A stretch of 64,000 nucleotides of DNA from Telopea speciosissima (GCF_018873765.1 NC_057917.1:56788464-56852463), one strand, 5' to 3'; numbered from the stretch's first letter, positions 23,067 to 35,180 are shown. Notes: generated from the sequence alone by a model not told the origin. Numbers and translations are program-made.

Positions 23067-23722
23067 TTTTCTATTTCTTAAAAAAAATCATAATAATAAT
23101 TATGGTGTTAGATAAAGTATAAAACAACAACCTAATCAAGGGCATGGGAACTTGAAAGTTCATGAGATATTTTTGTTTTCTTTTCTTCCTTTTAAAGAAA
23201 GGCCCTTTTCATCATCATCTTTCTTAGATTTTTTGACGTGAAGAAGGAGTAGTGAAGGAGGAAGGCTCTTTTCATCATCATATCCTTCTTCTTGCTATCG
23301 TGCACCTACTTTCAGATTCTTTATGTTTCTTTAGAGGTCTATCCATGTCTGGTGAGCCCACCAATATCTCGGAATCCCAAAATCTGTCCCACACTGACAA
23401 CATCTAAATTTTCTTTTATCATGTTTTTCTTTGGGATTTCAGCCAAACACTTCGGTTGACCTTCTTAGGGTATTTCTTTGGAATGAGTTTCAAGGGAGAA
23501 TCTCTTAATCTAGGGATTGATAAGTCTCCTCGAATATATAGTGTCAAAAGTATTTCAGAATTCAAAAAACAAGGGTACAAGAAATAATGACACCCCAATG
23601 GGTAGATTTTTTCATATGCGGTGAAGAAATTTTTTTTCAAATCCTAGGTTTAATGTTTATTTCATTTTGGGAACTAGCCAAGTCAGAGTGATTATCGGTA
23701 GAGCAGCAAGTGAAATCCTTAT

Positions 23723-24128
23723 CTTTTTTTATTTTTTTGGATGAAAAGAAATTTATTGCTTTGAGTGTGAATAACTCATGACATCTAGATTACAAAGGTG
23801 GATAAGCCATGGGGTGGAGTGTGGTCAATTTGTCATCCACTCAAAAGACGCGGCCTTCGTGGCCAAGGCATCAACTACTTGATTGATGCAACTTGGAATG
23901 TAAGAGAAGGACCAGTTCTCCAGATACGGAACAAGGAAGTGAATGTCCTTAACAATAGGTTGGATCTCCACAGGGGTAATCTGCTCTTCTGATTGAAGGA
24001 TATCGATGAGCTCTTTGCAGTTCGATTCAATGATCAACTTGTCAAGACTATCTGCGATGGCATGGAGGATCCCTGATCTTACCGCCACAGCTTCCCCTAG
24101 AAGGGCTGAGATAAAACCACTGAGAGAG
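23723..24128 (-). mobile_element. 5'-truncated LINE with RNase H domain remnant
   Basis: On the minus strand an open frame (24088-23825, open further up to about 24120) reads GEAVAVRSGILHAI, IIESNCKELIDIL and a closing NQVVDALATKAASF. This is the second half of the RNase H domain seen in plant LINEs, but of another family than the copy at 59.3 kb. The tail is AATAAATTTCTTTTCATCC, then an A-rich end at about 23723-23740. The 5' side is cut where a hAT-like repeat begins (TAGGAGTGTCAATGGG, 24131). Confidence 0.75.
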
Positions 24129-24130
24129 GA

Positions 24131-24400
24131 GTAGGAGTGTCAATGGGTCGGGTTGGGCCGGGCCTACCCTAAATCCTAACCCAACCCTAGGGGCCTTAAC
24201 CTAAACCGAAGCCCAACCCAACCCTGGCAGGGCCTAAGAAACCCTCAACGCAGTCTGACCCTGCTAGGATTTTCCCTATCCCTAACCGACCTGACCCTGA
24301 TTGACTCTGATTGGGTCTGGCAGGGTTGGTGGCCCTAATTGACCCTGTTTGACTCTAACCTTGATTGACCCTGACCCTGGTTTTTGTTTTTAATCCCATG
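24131..24400. repeat. hAT-like repeat, one recognisable end
   Basis: It begins TAGGAGTGTCAATGGGTCGG, then has many CCCAACCC and TTGACCCTGA phrases, like the 5058-5691 element. I found no matching right end, so it is partial. Confidence 0.45.
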
Positions 24401-24520
24401 AAATTAATACTTGCAGCTAGATCAAGTAATTGTCTATATGAAAAAAAATAATTTCTTTTAAAGAAGAAGAATACGAGGGGAAGGAGAGAGAGAGGGAGAG
24501 AAGGACCTGTAAATTAATAA

Positions 24521-25060
24521 GGGTAATTTACACATACCACCCCTGAGGTTTAACGAAAGTATAATTATACCCCCCAGTTTTGGATAATTCTACGTACCCC
24601 GTTGAGGTTCACAAACATTAACACATACACCCATTCTGTCAATTTATGACTAACAACGTTAAAAATATGACGTGAACTGATTAAAATGCCCTTGTAAAAA
24701 AAAAAAAACCTGCAACTCATCTTCCCCAAATTGATTGGGAAGATGAGCTGCAGGTATCCTTGTAGGGAACACCATGGAACCAATCCTAATTCACTCTCCT
24801 TCCTTTCTCTCCTCTGCAACCCTCGGAGACGATGGCAACTCCGATTTGAGGAAGATGAGTTGTAGGTTTTTTCTTTTTTTCTTTTTTTACAAGGGCAATT
24901 TCGTCAGTTCACCTCTTATTTTTAATACTGTTAGTCATGAACTGACGGAATGGGCTTATTTATTACTGTTTGCAAACCTCAGGGGGGTACGCAGAATTTT
25001 TTAAAATTGGGGGGTAAAATTATCGTTTCATCAAACCTCAGGGGTGGTATGTATAAACCC
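24521..25060. mobile_element. MULE-like TIR element, non-autonomous
   Basis: 540 bp with inverted ends of nearly 200 bp. The left end is GGGTAATTTACACATACCAC and the right end, read in reverse, GGGTTTATACATACCACCCC. Both arms share CCACCCCTGAGGTTT and the run to TGCCCTTGTAAAAA. The long ends and the GGGTTA-A-ACACATACC start resemble the Pack-MULE at 43050. The 10-bp flanks (AAATTAATAA, AAATTTTTTT) are only a partial match, so the target duplication is unproven. Confidence 0.65.
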
Positions 25061-25375
25061 AAATTTTTTTTATCAATCAATTACAAGACAGTATAACAAG
25101 AAAAAAAATGATGATTATTGGAAGTCTTTTATGATTTTCAGCAAGTAATGGTGTCTTCTTCAGCGTCTTTTGTTCAAGAATTGGCATGTATGTGGAGTAC
25201 GGAATGTTTGTGAGGGTTTAGAGGTTCCTCATTTGTTCAGTTGAGTAATTTGTTTCGACTTTGGATCTTCATCTTGGTCAGTTGCAGTGGGGTCTCTGAG
25301 AGTTGTAGAGAGAGGGGGGGGAGGAGGAGGAGGAGGAGAGAGGAGAGAGAATGTGTAACTCATGTTAGGTGTAGA

Positions 25376-25665
25376 GAAGGAGGGAGGAGAGAGGAGAGGA
25401 AAATTTTTTAAGGACTATATGGGTATTTTGGTAAATTTTCTGTATAGGGTTTTCGCTATAAATATGTAGCGAGAGTTCTTTCTCTGTATTGAAAAATCTG
25501 AGAGAGATGTGAGGAACGAGCGATTATAACCCTATTCTCCATTGATAGTGAAATAGATCTCATCTCATCATAGACGTAGGCAACCTTGCCGAACCTCGTA
25601 AATCTTTGTGTGCATTGTGTGATTGTGTTTGCGATTTCCATTCTTCTCTGCATCGTATTAGGTTT
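25376..25665 (+). mobile_element. LTR fragment, probably copia, fossil
   Basis: TATA-like GCTATAAATATGTAGC at about 25455, then a transcribed-part-like run that includes CATAGACGTAGGCAACCTTG and GTGCATTGTGTGATTGTG, phrases common in plant copia LTRs. It ends near TTAGGTTTAACA. There is no internal coding region, so it is broken. The boundaries are approximate. Confidence 0.4.
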
Positions 25666-25779
25666 AACACAAACATCTATAAAAATATTGTCACAATCAT
25701 CCATAGTAATCTACCACAAACATCCATATAAATACTTCCACAAACATCCATAAAAATACTAGTACTGCCACAAACATCT

Positions 25780-25783
<4 letters not shown>

Positions 25784-25855
<72 letters not shown>

Positions 25856-25858
25856 CAT
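25784..25858. repeat. (TAA)n(TTA)n palindromic microsatellite
   Basis: About ten TAA units run directly into about fourteen TTA units, making a perfect inverted repeat with no spacer. Confidence 0.9.
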
Positions 25859-25869
25859 CATCCAAAAGA

Positions 25870-28345
25870 AAGAACTATTTCATGGCTCCATTTTTGCATA
25901 GTAGAAAGAAGCGTTAGGTTCTACCTTAATATCATGTTAGATTTCTATTCGCTAATTAAAAATAATATTTTTATGATTTAAGATAAAAAAAAAATATCTT
26001 AAAGGTCTAAGAAAAATATACACTTACTAAATTAGTTTTCTCCAATGTCTTAGTCTTTGCATTTAAAAATTTATCATCGTTATTCTTTCTAATATTCTAG
26101 CGGCATACATTTTGATAGAAAAATGATAGTAGAAAAAAGGTGGCAATGTGTAGTTATAACCATAATTCATGCCAACAACGCATAGTGTGTTTGTATTCCA
26201 TATTCATAACTAAGGCATACCTTTTAATACCTGTTTTAACAACACATGAATTGCATCTTATGAAGGCAATAAAGTTTCTATTTTATATAATTTTATTTTC
26301 TGTTAGAAAGGCAAATGTTACTTTAGATAGGCCGACCTAATAAGCTAATCAGGGTGTCTCACCAACTTTTAATCACATGGCGGGATGAATAAGATATGAC
26401 TAGAACAGCAAAAGTGACATGGTGATCAACCTAAGTAAGACATAACATGAAAACAACATGCAAACATGAAAGAAAGCCTATCATGGAACTAAAGCATATG
26501 TAAGAAACTTTTAACATACTACTATAACAACTAATTAGACATACTAAACAAAAGAAATAATCCAAGGCATAGACATTAATAACCCTACCAAGGAAAGAAG
26601 TATACCACCACCCTGTTTTTGCCGAAATGATCGACGGTGGAATACTCATGACTACAAAGGATTTGATGTTTAGGTTGACTCGAGATCGAAGATTACGGAA
26701 GGAATTAATTAACTAGATGAAAATACTCACACCTATGGGAGAATGGGAGAATGATTCAAAGATTGAAGCTGGGATCCTCTAAAACGTTAATAAGCGCCCT
26801 TTCTTTAATAGATTGAGACTGTCCTAGAGCTTATCTAAGTCAAATAGAAACAAACCTCACTCAAAGATGCTTTACAAAAAACAGAGAGTAATTTTATTTT
26901 GGTCAATAGTTCACTTGCCATCTCTATGCTCCCGCCATTGTTGGGTCTAGGGAGGGTTGGAGGGCCTTTCTTGGGCTCTGGTTTATATTTAGGGCCGTTG
27001 CCTGTTTTGTTTTATTCGCTCCGGAGTTTGTAGGGAGTTGTTTGCCTTTTGGGCACTGCTCCGCTATGCATACTGGCATTATGCCATATCACAGAAGGCT
27101 GAGGATTTTTGGTAACCTATCAAGATCCTCCGCCAAAATGGTACAATCATGATCTAGAGTCAAGCACGCGCATTCCCACATCAAAGCATGCTAACACGAC
27201 AAGAAAATCAAAACTATGTTGCAACTTCTTCTTCTTGATTCCCACCAACGCTCAAAGTATAACTCTGAGGGAAGCATGTGACGACTAATGAAAGGTTTGT
27301 ATATTCGTGTGACTCCTCCCTCCCTTGCCATAGCAATGACAGCCCCAATAGAAGTGGTAATCACAACTCCATTCCCTCCTTCCCAAATAGAAATTGGTAG
27401 TCTCACTTGGTGGCATCAACCAGAATGAAATATTATTTGATCATAAAAATACCATGTTAAGTCATAATGTATGCATCCTTGTCCAATGCACTATCAAATT
27501 ATTTTTGAAAACCTTGTTTTACCTTTCACTTAAAAAATAGTAGAAGACAAGGTAAAAAGAAGGTGGTGAACTCTAAATACATATATATATAGACATTCCT
27601 TTTACAATTTTAACCTCTTTTTTTCTATAGTAGAAAACTTATCTGTTTATTCCTCTTCCCCGCCACTTTTTGTAGGTTTCAATCAATCATTGCAGCAGTT
27701 TCATTGCTCAAGGCATTATAATTTCTTATCTCCCCATTTTTCTTATGGTCTAAAAGAAAAACTTAATAAATTTTAAAAAAGAAAGATGGCTTTCTAAGGT
27801 TTCATGCTTTACTCTATTCTGGAGGCCCACATCTCTCTTATCACCTTTGTTGTAGGGTAGCCAGATTGAGAAGTTCATATTGTAGTCACACTCACACAGA
27901 CTTTTCTTTTTCTCCTTTGTTTTACTTTTTGGTGTGTGTGTGTGTTAGGGGGGGGGGGGGGTGTAAACTTCTCCTCCTTATGCTGAGAGGATCCTAAGAT
28001 GAGTGTCTGGACTTGAACCAGACTCATTACTTTTGCTAGAAAATGTTATGAATTTATGAGCTACAGGAGGTAACCCAGATCCTCCAATTGTCAAAATCTA
28101 TTTAACCCATTTCTCAAATATTAACTTTGGTTTGAGTTTGAAGTTTGATTAATTAAATAAAGGGTTAGAGATCGCTGTCTGATTGTACGTAGCATCTGCA
28201 CGCCCAGTGTCAGCCAATGAGGGGTATCAACATAGATGCAATTTTGATTTCCTAAAGGGTAGAACGGTACTTACATGCGCTCATGTGTTTGGACACAGGA
28301 GCCACACCACCAGGTAGTTTTCCTTTTTCATTTAAATTAATTATT
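25870..28345. other. Intergenic, no gene seen
   Basis: AT-rich sequence. There is a G-run at 27950-27961 next to a (GT)n stretch. The ORFs are short with no family resemblance. The 71-codon minus-strand ORF at 27191-27406 is not supported by any motif. Confidence 0.4.
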
Positions 28346-28364
28346 CACTTGATTATTGAATAAA

Positions 28365-28510
28365 AGGCGCACGTTCTCTGTCCTGTCCGGGAGCACATTT
28401 TTGCACAGTCAACACCTAGACACATGGGGTGGGATTTTAGGCATTTAGGTGGGGGCATGTCGATCATTTTGCCTACCCCATGTGTCTGGGCACACCCGTC
28501 CGCCAATGCA
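28365..28510. repeat. Inverted-repeat element, weakly like family A MITE
   Basis: GTTCTCTGTCCTGTCCGGGA opens it and ACACATGGGGTGGG faces CCTACCCCATGTGTCTGGG. The opening GTTCTCTGT recalls the 3287 and 18794 elements, but the target duplication is not visible. Confidence 0.4.
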
Positions 28511-28635
28511 AATACTTTTATCCCATAAATACGTATATACACATAAAGGGTGCCGTACAGTTGGAGAAATCTAAAGAAGAATGACATGTTCTAATCAGAA
28601 CAGTAATAAGAATGGTTCACAGGTATCCAGTTCCT

Positions 28636-28636
28636 G

Positions 28637-28676
<40 letters not shown>
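28636..28676. repeat. (CT)n microsatellite
   Basis: About 20 CT units. Similar CT or GA runs occur at 2181-2198, 13436-13475, 29406-29428, 35467-35491, 42662-42698 and 46028-46054. Confidence 0.95.
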
Positions 28677-28678
<2 letters not shown>

Positions 28679-29054
28679 TTGTGTATTTAAGGATCACTGC
28701 TACCGCCTTCATAAGTTTGCAGAAGCAGTGCTTAGAGAAGTGTACCATACATGAAGAAGAAAGCGAATATTCCGAGGAATATTTCATATTGAGCAACCGA
28801 CATGAGCCAAGTTTCCGGCACACTTGTCTAAAAGTTTCCTCAACGACTCTCCATCGATCGCTTTAACTCCCCTCTCTCTCTCTCTCTGTCTCTATGCGTG
28901 TGTCATATGGCCTTATAACTGTTACGGATAGACTTAATTACCCCCATAATAAGCTTTTCCAGAAAAAGAGGGTGGGCTCACGTACTGACCATCCACAAAG
29001 CTCAAGCACTTTATACGGCTCATCATCCCATACCCTCACCCACACCATGGTTCG

Positions 29055-29280
29055 TAATCTCGGATCGGATCGGATCGGCCGAGGCTGATCTTGAGATGCA
29101 ATCGATCCTTGATCGATCTGATGGAACAGCTACAAGATTGAAAAATACGGTCCGATCAGACGACCTGATCCGATCCGATCCGATCCTTGACCAATCTGAC
29201 TGAAGTATTTTGGATTTCTTTTTCAGAACAACGATTTTGGAGGGTTTTTGACCGATCCTGATCCAGAAAGATATCGGCCA
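29055..29280. repeat. Decayed TIR repeat rich in GGATC/GATCC
   Basis: CGGATCGGATCGGATCGG on the left and CCGATCCGATCCGATCC in the middle. It lies about 200 bp upstream of the SULTR3;3 start. A (GA)n leader follows at 29406-29428. Confidence 0.4.
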
Positions 29281-29471
29281 TAACCCACACACACACATTT
29301 CGCTTTACCTGAGTAGTAGTACTATGTTTGGTGGCGGTCCCTTATAGAAGATGAGGATGATTGATTGGGGAGCAGCTCAAACTTCTTATTAGTTCAAATA
29401 GAATAAGAAAGAGAGAGAGAGAGAGAGACGACAGAAGAAACATTACAATTCCATTTTCTCTCTACTCAACT

Positions 29472-32400
29472 ATGGAGCCTACACAACCAAATGTGAATAA
29501 TTTGAGTTCTCCATCCTTGGAGATATCCATGCCTATGGAGTATCATAAGGTAGTCCCACCTCCACCTAAGAGTACATTAGAGAAGCTCAAGAACAGATTC
29601 AAGGAAACCTTTTTCCCTGATGACCCTCTTCGTCAATTCAAAGGTCAATCACTCAAAAGGAAATGGATTCTTGGAGCTCAATACTTCTTCCCCATTCTTC
29701 AATGGGGTCCTAATTATAGTCTCAAGCTCTTCAAATCTGATATTGTCTCTGGTCTTACCATTGCAAGCTTAGCCATTCCCCAGGTCTCTCACCAAATTAA
29801 ACCTTAATTTTTTTCACTTCTGCTCTTTTTGGTTTAATTAATTGTTATATCAACACATTTATAAGCTCTGTTTTTTTTTTTTACTTTTTCAGGGAATCAG
29901 CTATGCTAAGCTAGCCAATCTCCCACCAATTATAGGTCTTTGTAAGTCATACCTTGTTCATTCCCTCATCTTGCCTTGGTTCATTTGATTCTGTTATATA
30001 TATATATGTATATATATATCTCTCTGCCTCTGCAGATTCTAGCTTTGTCCCACCTCTCGTGTATGCTGTGTTTGGGAGCTCAAGGGACCTTGCTGTAGGT
30101 CCAGTATCCATTGCTTCTCTTATATTAGGGTCAATGCTTAGGCAAGAAGTATCCCCTACCAAAGAACCTCTCCTGTTTGTTCAGCTGGCCTTCACTTCAA
30201 CATTCTTTGCTGGTCTTGTCCAAGCTTCTCTTGGAATTCTAAGGTAAAATTAGAATTGAATCAATCTTCTTCTTCTTCTTCTTCACTTTGTGGGGGTTTT
30301 TTTTTAAGGTTTGAAAGGTTATATAAAGTGGTTTGATTGATCTTTGCAGGCTTGGATTTATAATAGATTTCCTATCAAAGGCAACCCTTATTGGATTCAT
30401 GGCAGGTGCTGCAATAATAGTCTCTCTGCAACAACTGAAAAGCCTTCTTGGAATCGTTCATTTCACCAAACAAATGGGTTTGGTTCCTGTTTTAAGCTCT
30501 ATCTTTCATACAACACATGAGGTGATGATTTCTCTCTCAAAACCCACAAAAAAAAATTAAACTTCGCTGATCTTCTTTCTTTTTTTTTTTTTTGTTTCTT
30601 GGTGGCTTTTTGTGCAGTGGTCATGGCAAACCATAGTTATGGGCTTCTGCTTCCTTTTGTTACTTCTTGTGGCGAGACACGTAGTATGTAATTGAAGCAT
30701 ATTTTATATAATCCTATTCCTGCATGTACATACCTTGGTATTTCATAGAAATTAACCCTCAATTAACTTATATTAGGTTCTTAATTAAAGGTTAAAACTT
30801 AAACCCACCTGCAGGTGCAGGTATGGCTTCCTTTAGACAAGTGGTGTATATTCATTGGTGGGACTTGGGACTCATGTTCCACTCACTGTACCTGAATCCT
30901 GTAACTAAGAATTATTGGCCAGAAAAAGGTCTACATGATTGCATGATGGGCCAGATTCTTGCCAAGATTGACCCAAACAGAACAAGGCTGGGGTCTTGCT
31001 CTCATCAGTTAATGGTACAATTTGTCTAAACCAAAATTTGATGGTGAGACCCATCTGTGAAAATTTAGTACAAATCAAGTTCTTAAGTGTAGATCCTCTT
31101 CGGCGCAGCTGCCCGTCCTGCCTGTGCTGCACAGAAACAGGGTCGCATGCAAAGACCATCTTACCCCCACTCGGGCAGGGGTAAGGCGGTCTTTGCACCC
31201 GGCCCTGTGTCTGTACAGCACAGGCAGGACGGGCAGCTGCATCCTAGAGGATCCAAAACCATAGTTATATACTTCTTAGGTGAAAGTGTTTTTTTTCACT
31301 GTAGGTGAAAAGAATTGAAAAAAGGGCCAAGCCCAGGCTTCCCTAAAGCCCACAAGGCCCGGCCTAGGCAGAGATATCTCAACCCAACCTTGGGCTGGCC
31401 TGGCCTAAGCCTGAGCCCTGAAACCCTGGGCTGGGCCTGAATTTTCAAAAACCCCGGACTAGATCTGTTGGGGTTCACCCCTGTCCCTGTCTTATATACT
31501 AATTTCTTTCTTCCAGTGATTTTAACCATTAGATTTTGTAACCCCTCTGTTCATAACAACTTGGTGCATATGCAGAGCTTGAAAAAGCCGAAGCTCTTTT
31601 GGGTTTCAGCTGGTGCTCCCCTTGCGTCTGTAATTCTTTCTACTCTGTTGGTTTTTGCATTCAAAGCTCAAAATCATGGCATCAGCGTAGTAAGCTCAAA
31701 GCATCAATCTCCATTAATTCTTTCCCATTTTCATTCGATCTGTGTACATCTTGTGCAAATCTCATGCGGTTCCATCCATTTCACATGACTTTTTCAAAAA
31801 AAAAAAAAAATTAGATAGGGAAGTTACAAGAAGGAGTGAACCCTCCCTCATGGAACGTGTTAACTTTCCATGGAAGTCACTTAGGGCTGGTTATGAAGAC
31901 AGGCCTCATCACTGGAATCATCTCCCTCACAGTGAGTTCTTCTTCTTTAGTCTTCCCCAAATAGACGATTAACTCTGTCTTTTTATTCCAGCTGATCAAT
32001 TTGTTATTAAATCTCATAAGAATTTACTTAACCCAGGAAGGAATAGCAGTGGGAAGAACTTTTGCTGCACTCAGGAACTACCAAGTGGATGGAAATAAGG
32101 AAATGATTGCAATGGGATTGATGAACATAGTTGGCTCCTGCACCTCTTGCTATGTTACAACAGGTAAGCATCACTCCACTCTCTGCCACCCCCTTAATTT
32201 ACTTGTTTCACAGTCACATCTCATATGAGAAATGTACCCAACTTCAATTTCCATGTCAAAGCCAATCTTATTCTTATATGTTGTGATTCTGTATGGGTCC
32301 CTGTGTTAGGATTCATGTAGGACTCATCCTTAAAAGGTAGCCATTAAGGAGAAGATTACAAGTCTTCACATTAGGTTACCCATATCCAATGTAGGATTGT

Positions 32401-34421
32401 TGCTTATCTCCCCAACTAATCAGGAGTACATGTGGGAATTGAGATCTTTCCCGATGGATGTTCTCCATCCTCGAAGGAACACAGGAGTAGCCAAGCCCTA
32501 GCTCTTATACCACCATACGGACTTGGCCAAAACCCACTTTTAAAAGCTAGCCACTAAGAAGGTGTCTTTAGTCCTTATAAGCCTTCACATTAAGCTACTC
32601 ACATGAAACCCCAAGACCCTGATAGAGTTATATGGGTTGCAGGTGCTTTCTCTCGGTCGGCTGTGAATCATAATGCTGGAGCAAAAACTGCTGTCTCTAA
32701 CATAGTAATGGCAGTGACAGTGGTGGTGACACTCCTCTTCCTCATGCCTCTGTTCCGCTACACGCCTAATGTTGTATTGGGTGCAATCATAATCACCGCA
32801 GTCATTGGCCTAATTGATATCCCCTCAGCTTTTCTCATATGGAAGATTGATAAATTTGATTTCTTAGTGTTGATATGTGCATTCTTGGGTGTCATCTTCA
32901 TCTCTGTTCAGGATGGACTTTGCATTGCAGTAAGTTCCTCACAGTGCAACTCAAGCAAAGCCTTTTTGAAGCCACTGTTCTGTTTTAGTTAGAACTTAAT
33001 TATATATGATCCATCATAGTGTGTATTGACCTTAATGCTTGTAGGTGGGGATGTCTCTATTCAAGATTCTCCTGCAAATCACTAGGCCTAAAACAGTGGT
33101 GTTAGGAAATATTCCTGGAACTGACATTTATCGCAATCTTCACCATTACAAGGAAGCCAAAAGAATTCCAGGCTTTCTGATTCTAAGCGTCGAAGCTCCA
33201 ATTAATTTCGTGAACTCCAACTACCTCAATGAAAGGTTTGTCATGATCTTGTTGTTTTCCAAAGGGGTGCATGAAACTGATAGAGATTCTTTTAAGTATT
33301 TGCCAATTATTCTTATCCCTCACTTCATTTGCAGGATGTCAAGATGGTTGGAGGAATATGAAGTAGAAGAGGGAGTTGAAAAACATTCAGATCTTCAATT
33401 TGTAATCCTAGACATGACAGGTATGTGACATCAATGTGCAAACTTTAGTTTCCTCTTTTTGGTTTGCATTAAGTGGAGATAGCTCCTCAAGTATATGAAG
33501 GTACCAAAGATCTGAACAAATCGATATGGGAATATAACTTTATCACTCCCAACATCTCTACAGCCAAATCACCTAAATTTTGATAAAGACTTGATAGTAG
33601 TCATCATGTACCATTAAGATGGCAACTAGTTGGTGTTGCTGTTAAAATCATCTTTTCAAAAGAATTTATGAAGCTAAAGTTCATTAGTCTCTTTCAGTTG
33701 ATAAGTGACCCATTACCAAATCTTTTGAGATCTTGACTCACATTGGATCCTTGTTCAACCCTTGGGGGTAGGTGAACCACTTGAATTAACTTGTGTTAGG
33801 AGACAAAGTTTGCTTGTCCACAATAATGTTTTAGAGATTAGATTACCAGTTGAATCCTTTGGGGTGAAGGTTGTGTTATATATGCTTATTACTTCTATGA
33901 CTAGGACATCTCAGTACTAGTTTTTCATGTTGTTTTTCAGCTGTTAGCGCTATCGATACCAGTGGAGTTTCACTAATAAAGGATTTGAAGAAGACAATGA
34001 TGAAGCGTGGTCTTGAGGCAAGTATTGAATTTATTCTTAGGAAACTGATCCCCATGATGCCAGAGTCGTGGGGATTCCTTTCCACTCCCTCTCACATCAT
34101 GAGCTGTGGGGCCTATACTGATATTCTCTCCTCGGACAAAATGTGGCCCCTTGAACAGTCTATCTCCTACCCTTTCATCTTCTTCCTATGCTCTTTCTTC
34201 TTTTACTAGTACATGTTGACTTGATTATTATTTGCTAATGATATAAGAGGTTGATTAATGGTTCACAGCTTGTGTTGGTCAATCCTGTGGGTGAGGTAAT
34301 GGAGAAATTACAAAAGGCAAATCAAGCACAAGATATAATGCCGCCAGATTACCTCTTCTTGACTGTTGGAGAGGCTGTGGCTTCACTGTCATCCATGATG
34401 AAGGGAAAGGCATCAATTTAA
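29472..34421 (+). CDS. SULTR3;3: SULTR3;3-type sulfate/anion transporter
   Basis: Thirteen exons: 29472-29783, 29893-29941, 30036-30243, 30350-30521, 30618-30683, 31576-31689, 31815-31931, 32037-32163, 32643-32929, 33045-33235, 33335-33420, 33941-34017, 34269-34421. Together they give 652 residues without a break. The SLC26-type membrane domain covers about residues 85-500 (IASLAIPQGISYAKLANLPP and AVGPVSIASLILGSMLRQ are signatures). The cytosolic STAS domain covers about 520-645, with IDTSG at 581-585. Group 3 SULTRs move sulfate or phosphate within the plant. The match to the Arabidopsis SULTR3;3 I recall is close throughout; that protein starts at the equivalent of Met22, so the first 21 residues may be optional. 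Intron 12 is GC-AG. Confidence 0.96.
31092..31254. mobile_element. Hairpin MITE in SULTR3;3 intron 5
   Basis: Two arms of about 76 nt face each other: left GCAGCTGCCCGTCCTGCCTG, right CAGGCAGGACGGGCAGCTGC, an exact 20-base complement. Outer ends are GATCCTCT and AGAGGATC. It is transcribed with the gene and would fold into a long hairpin. Confidence 0.8.
31310..31480. repeat. GGCCC-rich repeat in SULTR3;3 intron 5
   Basis: A string of GCCCAGGC, GGCCTGGCC and GGGCTGGGCC phrases, like the inner hAT-like element at 5058-5691. It has no clean ends. Confidence 0.35.
34018..34023 (+). other. GC splice donor of SULTR3;3 intron 12
   Basis: Exon 12 ends ...CTT GAG at 34017 and the intron starts GCAAGT. 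Exon 13 starts at 34269 in phase 0 (LVLVNPVGE), so only this donor keeps the frame. GCAAGT after AG is the known consensus of GC-AG introns. Confidence 0.85.
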
Positions 34422-34589
34422 TTTATGTATAAATGAAAGAGAATTTTACCATATTATTATCTTCTGCACTAGGGCTAAGAAATACAAACTACTTGAAATG
34501 TATCTAGTACTAGTTCTAAGCTTTAATTCTAACCTCTATGTTATTGTAGCATAATTTATTTTTCTTAAATTTTCAACTATGTTGAGAAA

Positions 34590-34916
34590 GATATGCTTAG
34601 CTTAGGCCTTGCTCCGAGTATGACTTCAAATAGAGTTGATTGGAGATCAAAGATTCATGCGGTCGACCCCATTTAGTTGGTCTTTGTTGTGTGTTGCCGT
34701 TGTTTGTATTCACCCCTATTCGAGACCTAGCGCAGAATGTTGGGCAGTTAAGAAATGGTATATAGTTATGAAAGTCAATACCCTAGAGATTTGTGTTGAT
34801 GTTGTTTGCCCCCCCCCCCCGGCGGTCTTTTTTTACTTCTTCTCACCTATTTTCTCTTATAGGCTCCATGTAGTTGGCCCCATTAAGTTGGGATAAGGCT
34901 TGGATGTTGTTGTTGT
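34590..34916 (+). mobile_element. RTE-clade LINE, two 3' fragments side by side
   Basis: The first (about 34590-34705) reads RVDWRSKIHAVDP-like and then CGACCCCATTTAGTTGG. The second (about 34730-34916) contains AECWAVKKWYIVMKVN, close to the GAECWAVKK motif of plant RTE reverse transcriptases, then GGCCCCATTAAGTTGGGATA and a (TTG)n tail. Both are short and broken. A C-run interrupts the second at 34809-34820. Confidence 0.6.
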
Positions 34917-34949
34917 TTCAACAACTTGCATCTGGTGATAGAATTCTTC

Positions 34950-35180
34950 CCCCCCCCCCCCCTCTTCTTTTTGTGCAAGACAATAATAAATTAATATCAA
35001 CTTGATCAATTGTAGTTGATTGTCGGTCAATTCTGACAAAAGAATCGATGAAGGCCGATTCAAGGCCGATTCGGTTGTCAATTCTACTTCCTTGAACAAT
35101 GGTTGCATCTATTAGAGAGCTTACTACATGCGTTCCTCCTAACATTGCTCATTTACCAACAAATAATAATACTGAAGAAT
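34950..35180. other. Intergenic, no gene seen
   Basis: C-run at 34950-34963, then AT-rich sequence with CCGATTC phrases. Confidence 0.4.
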
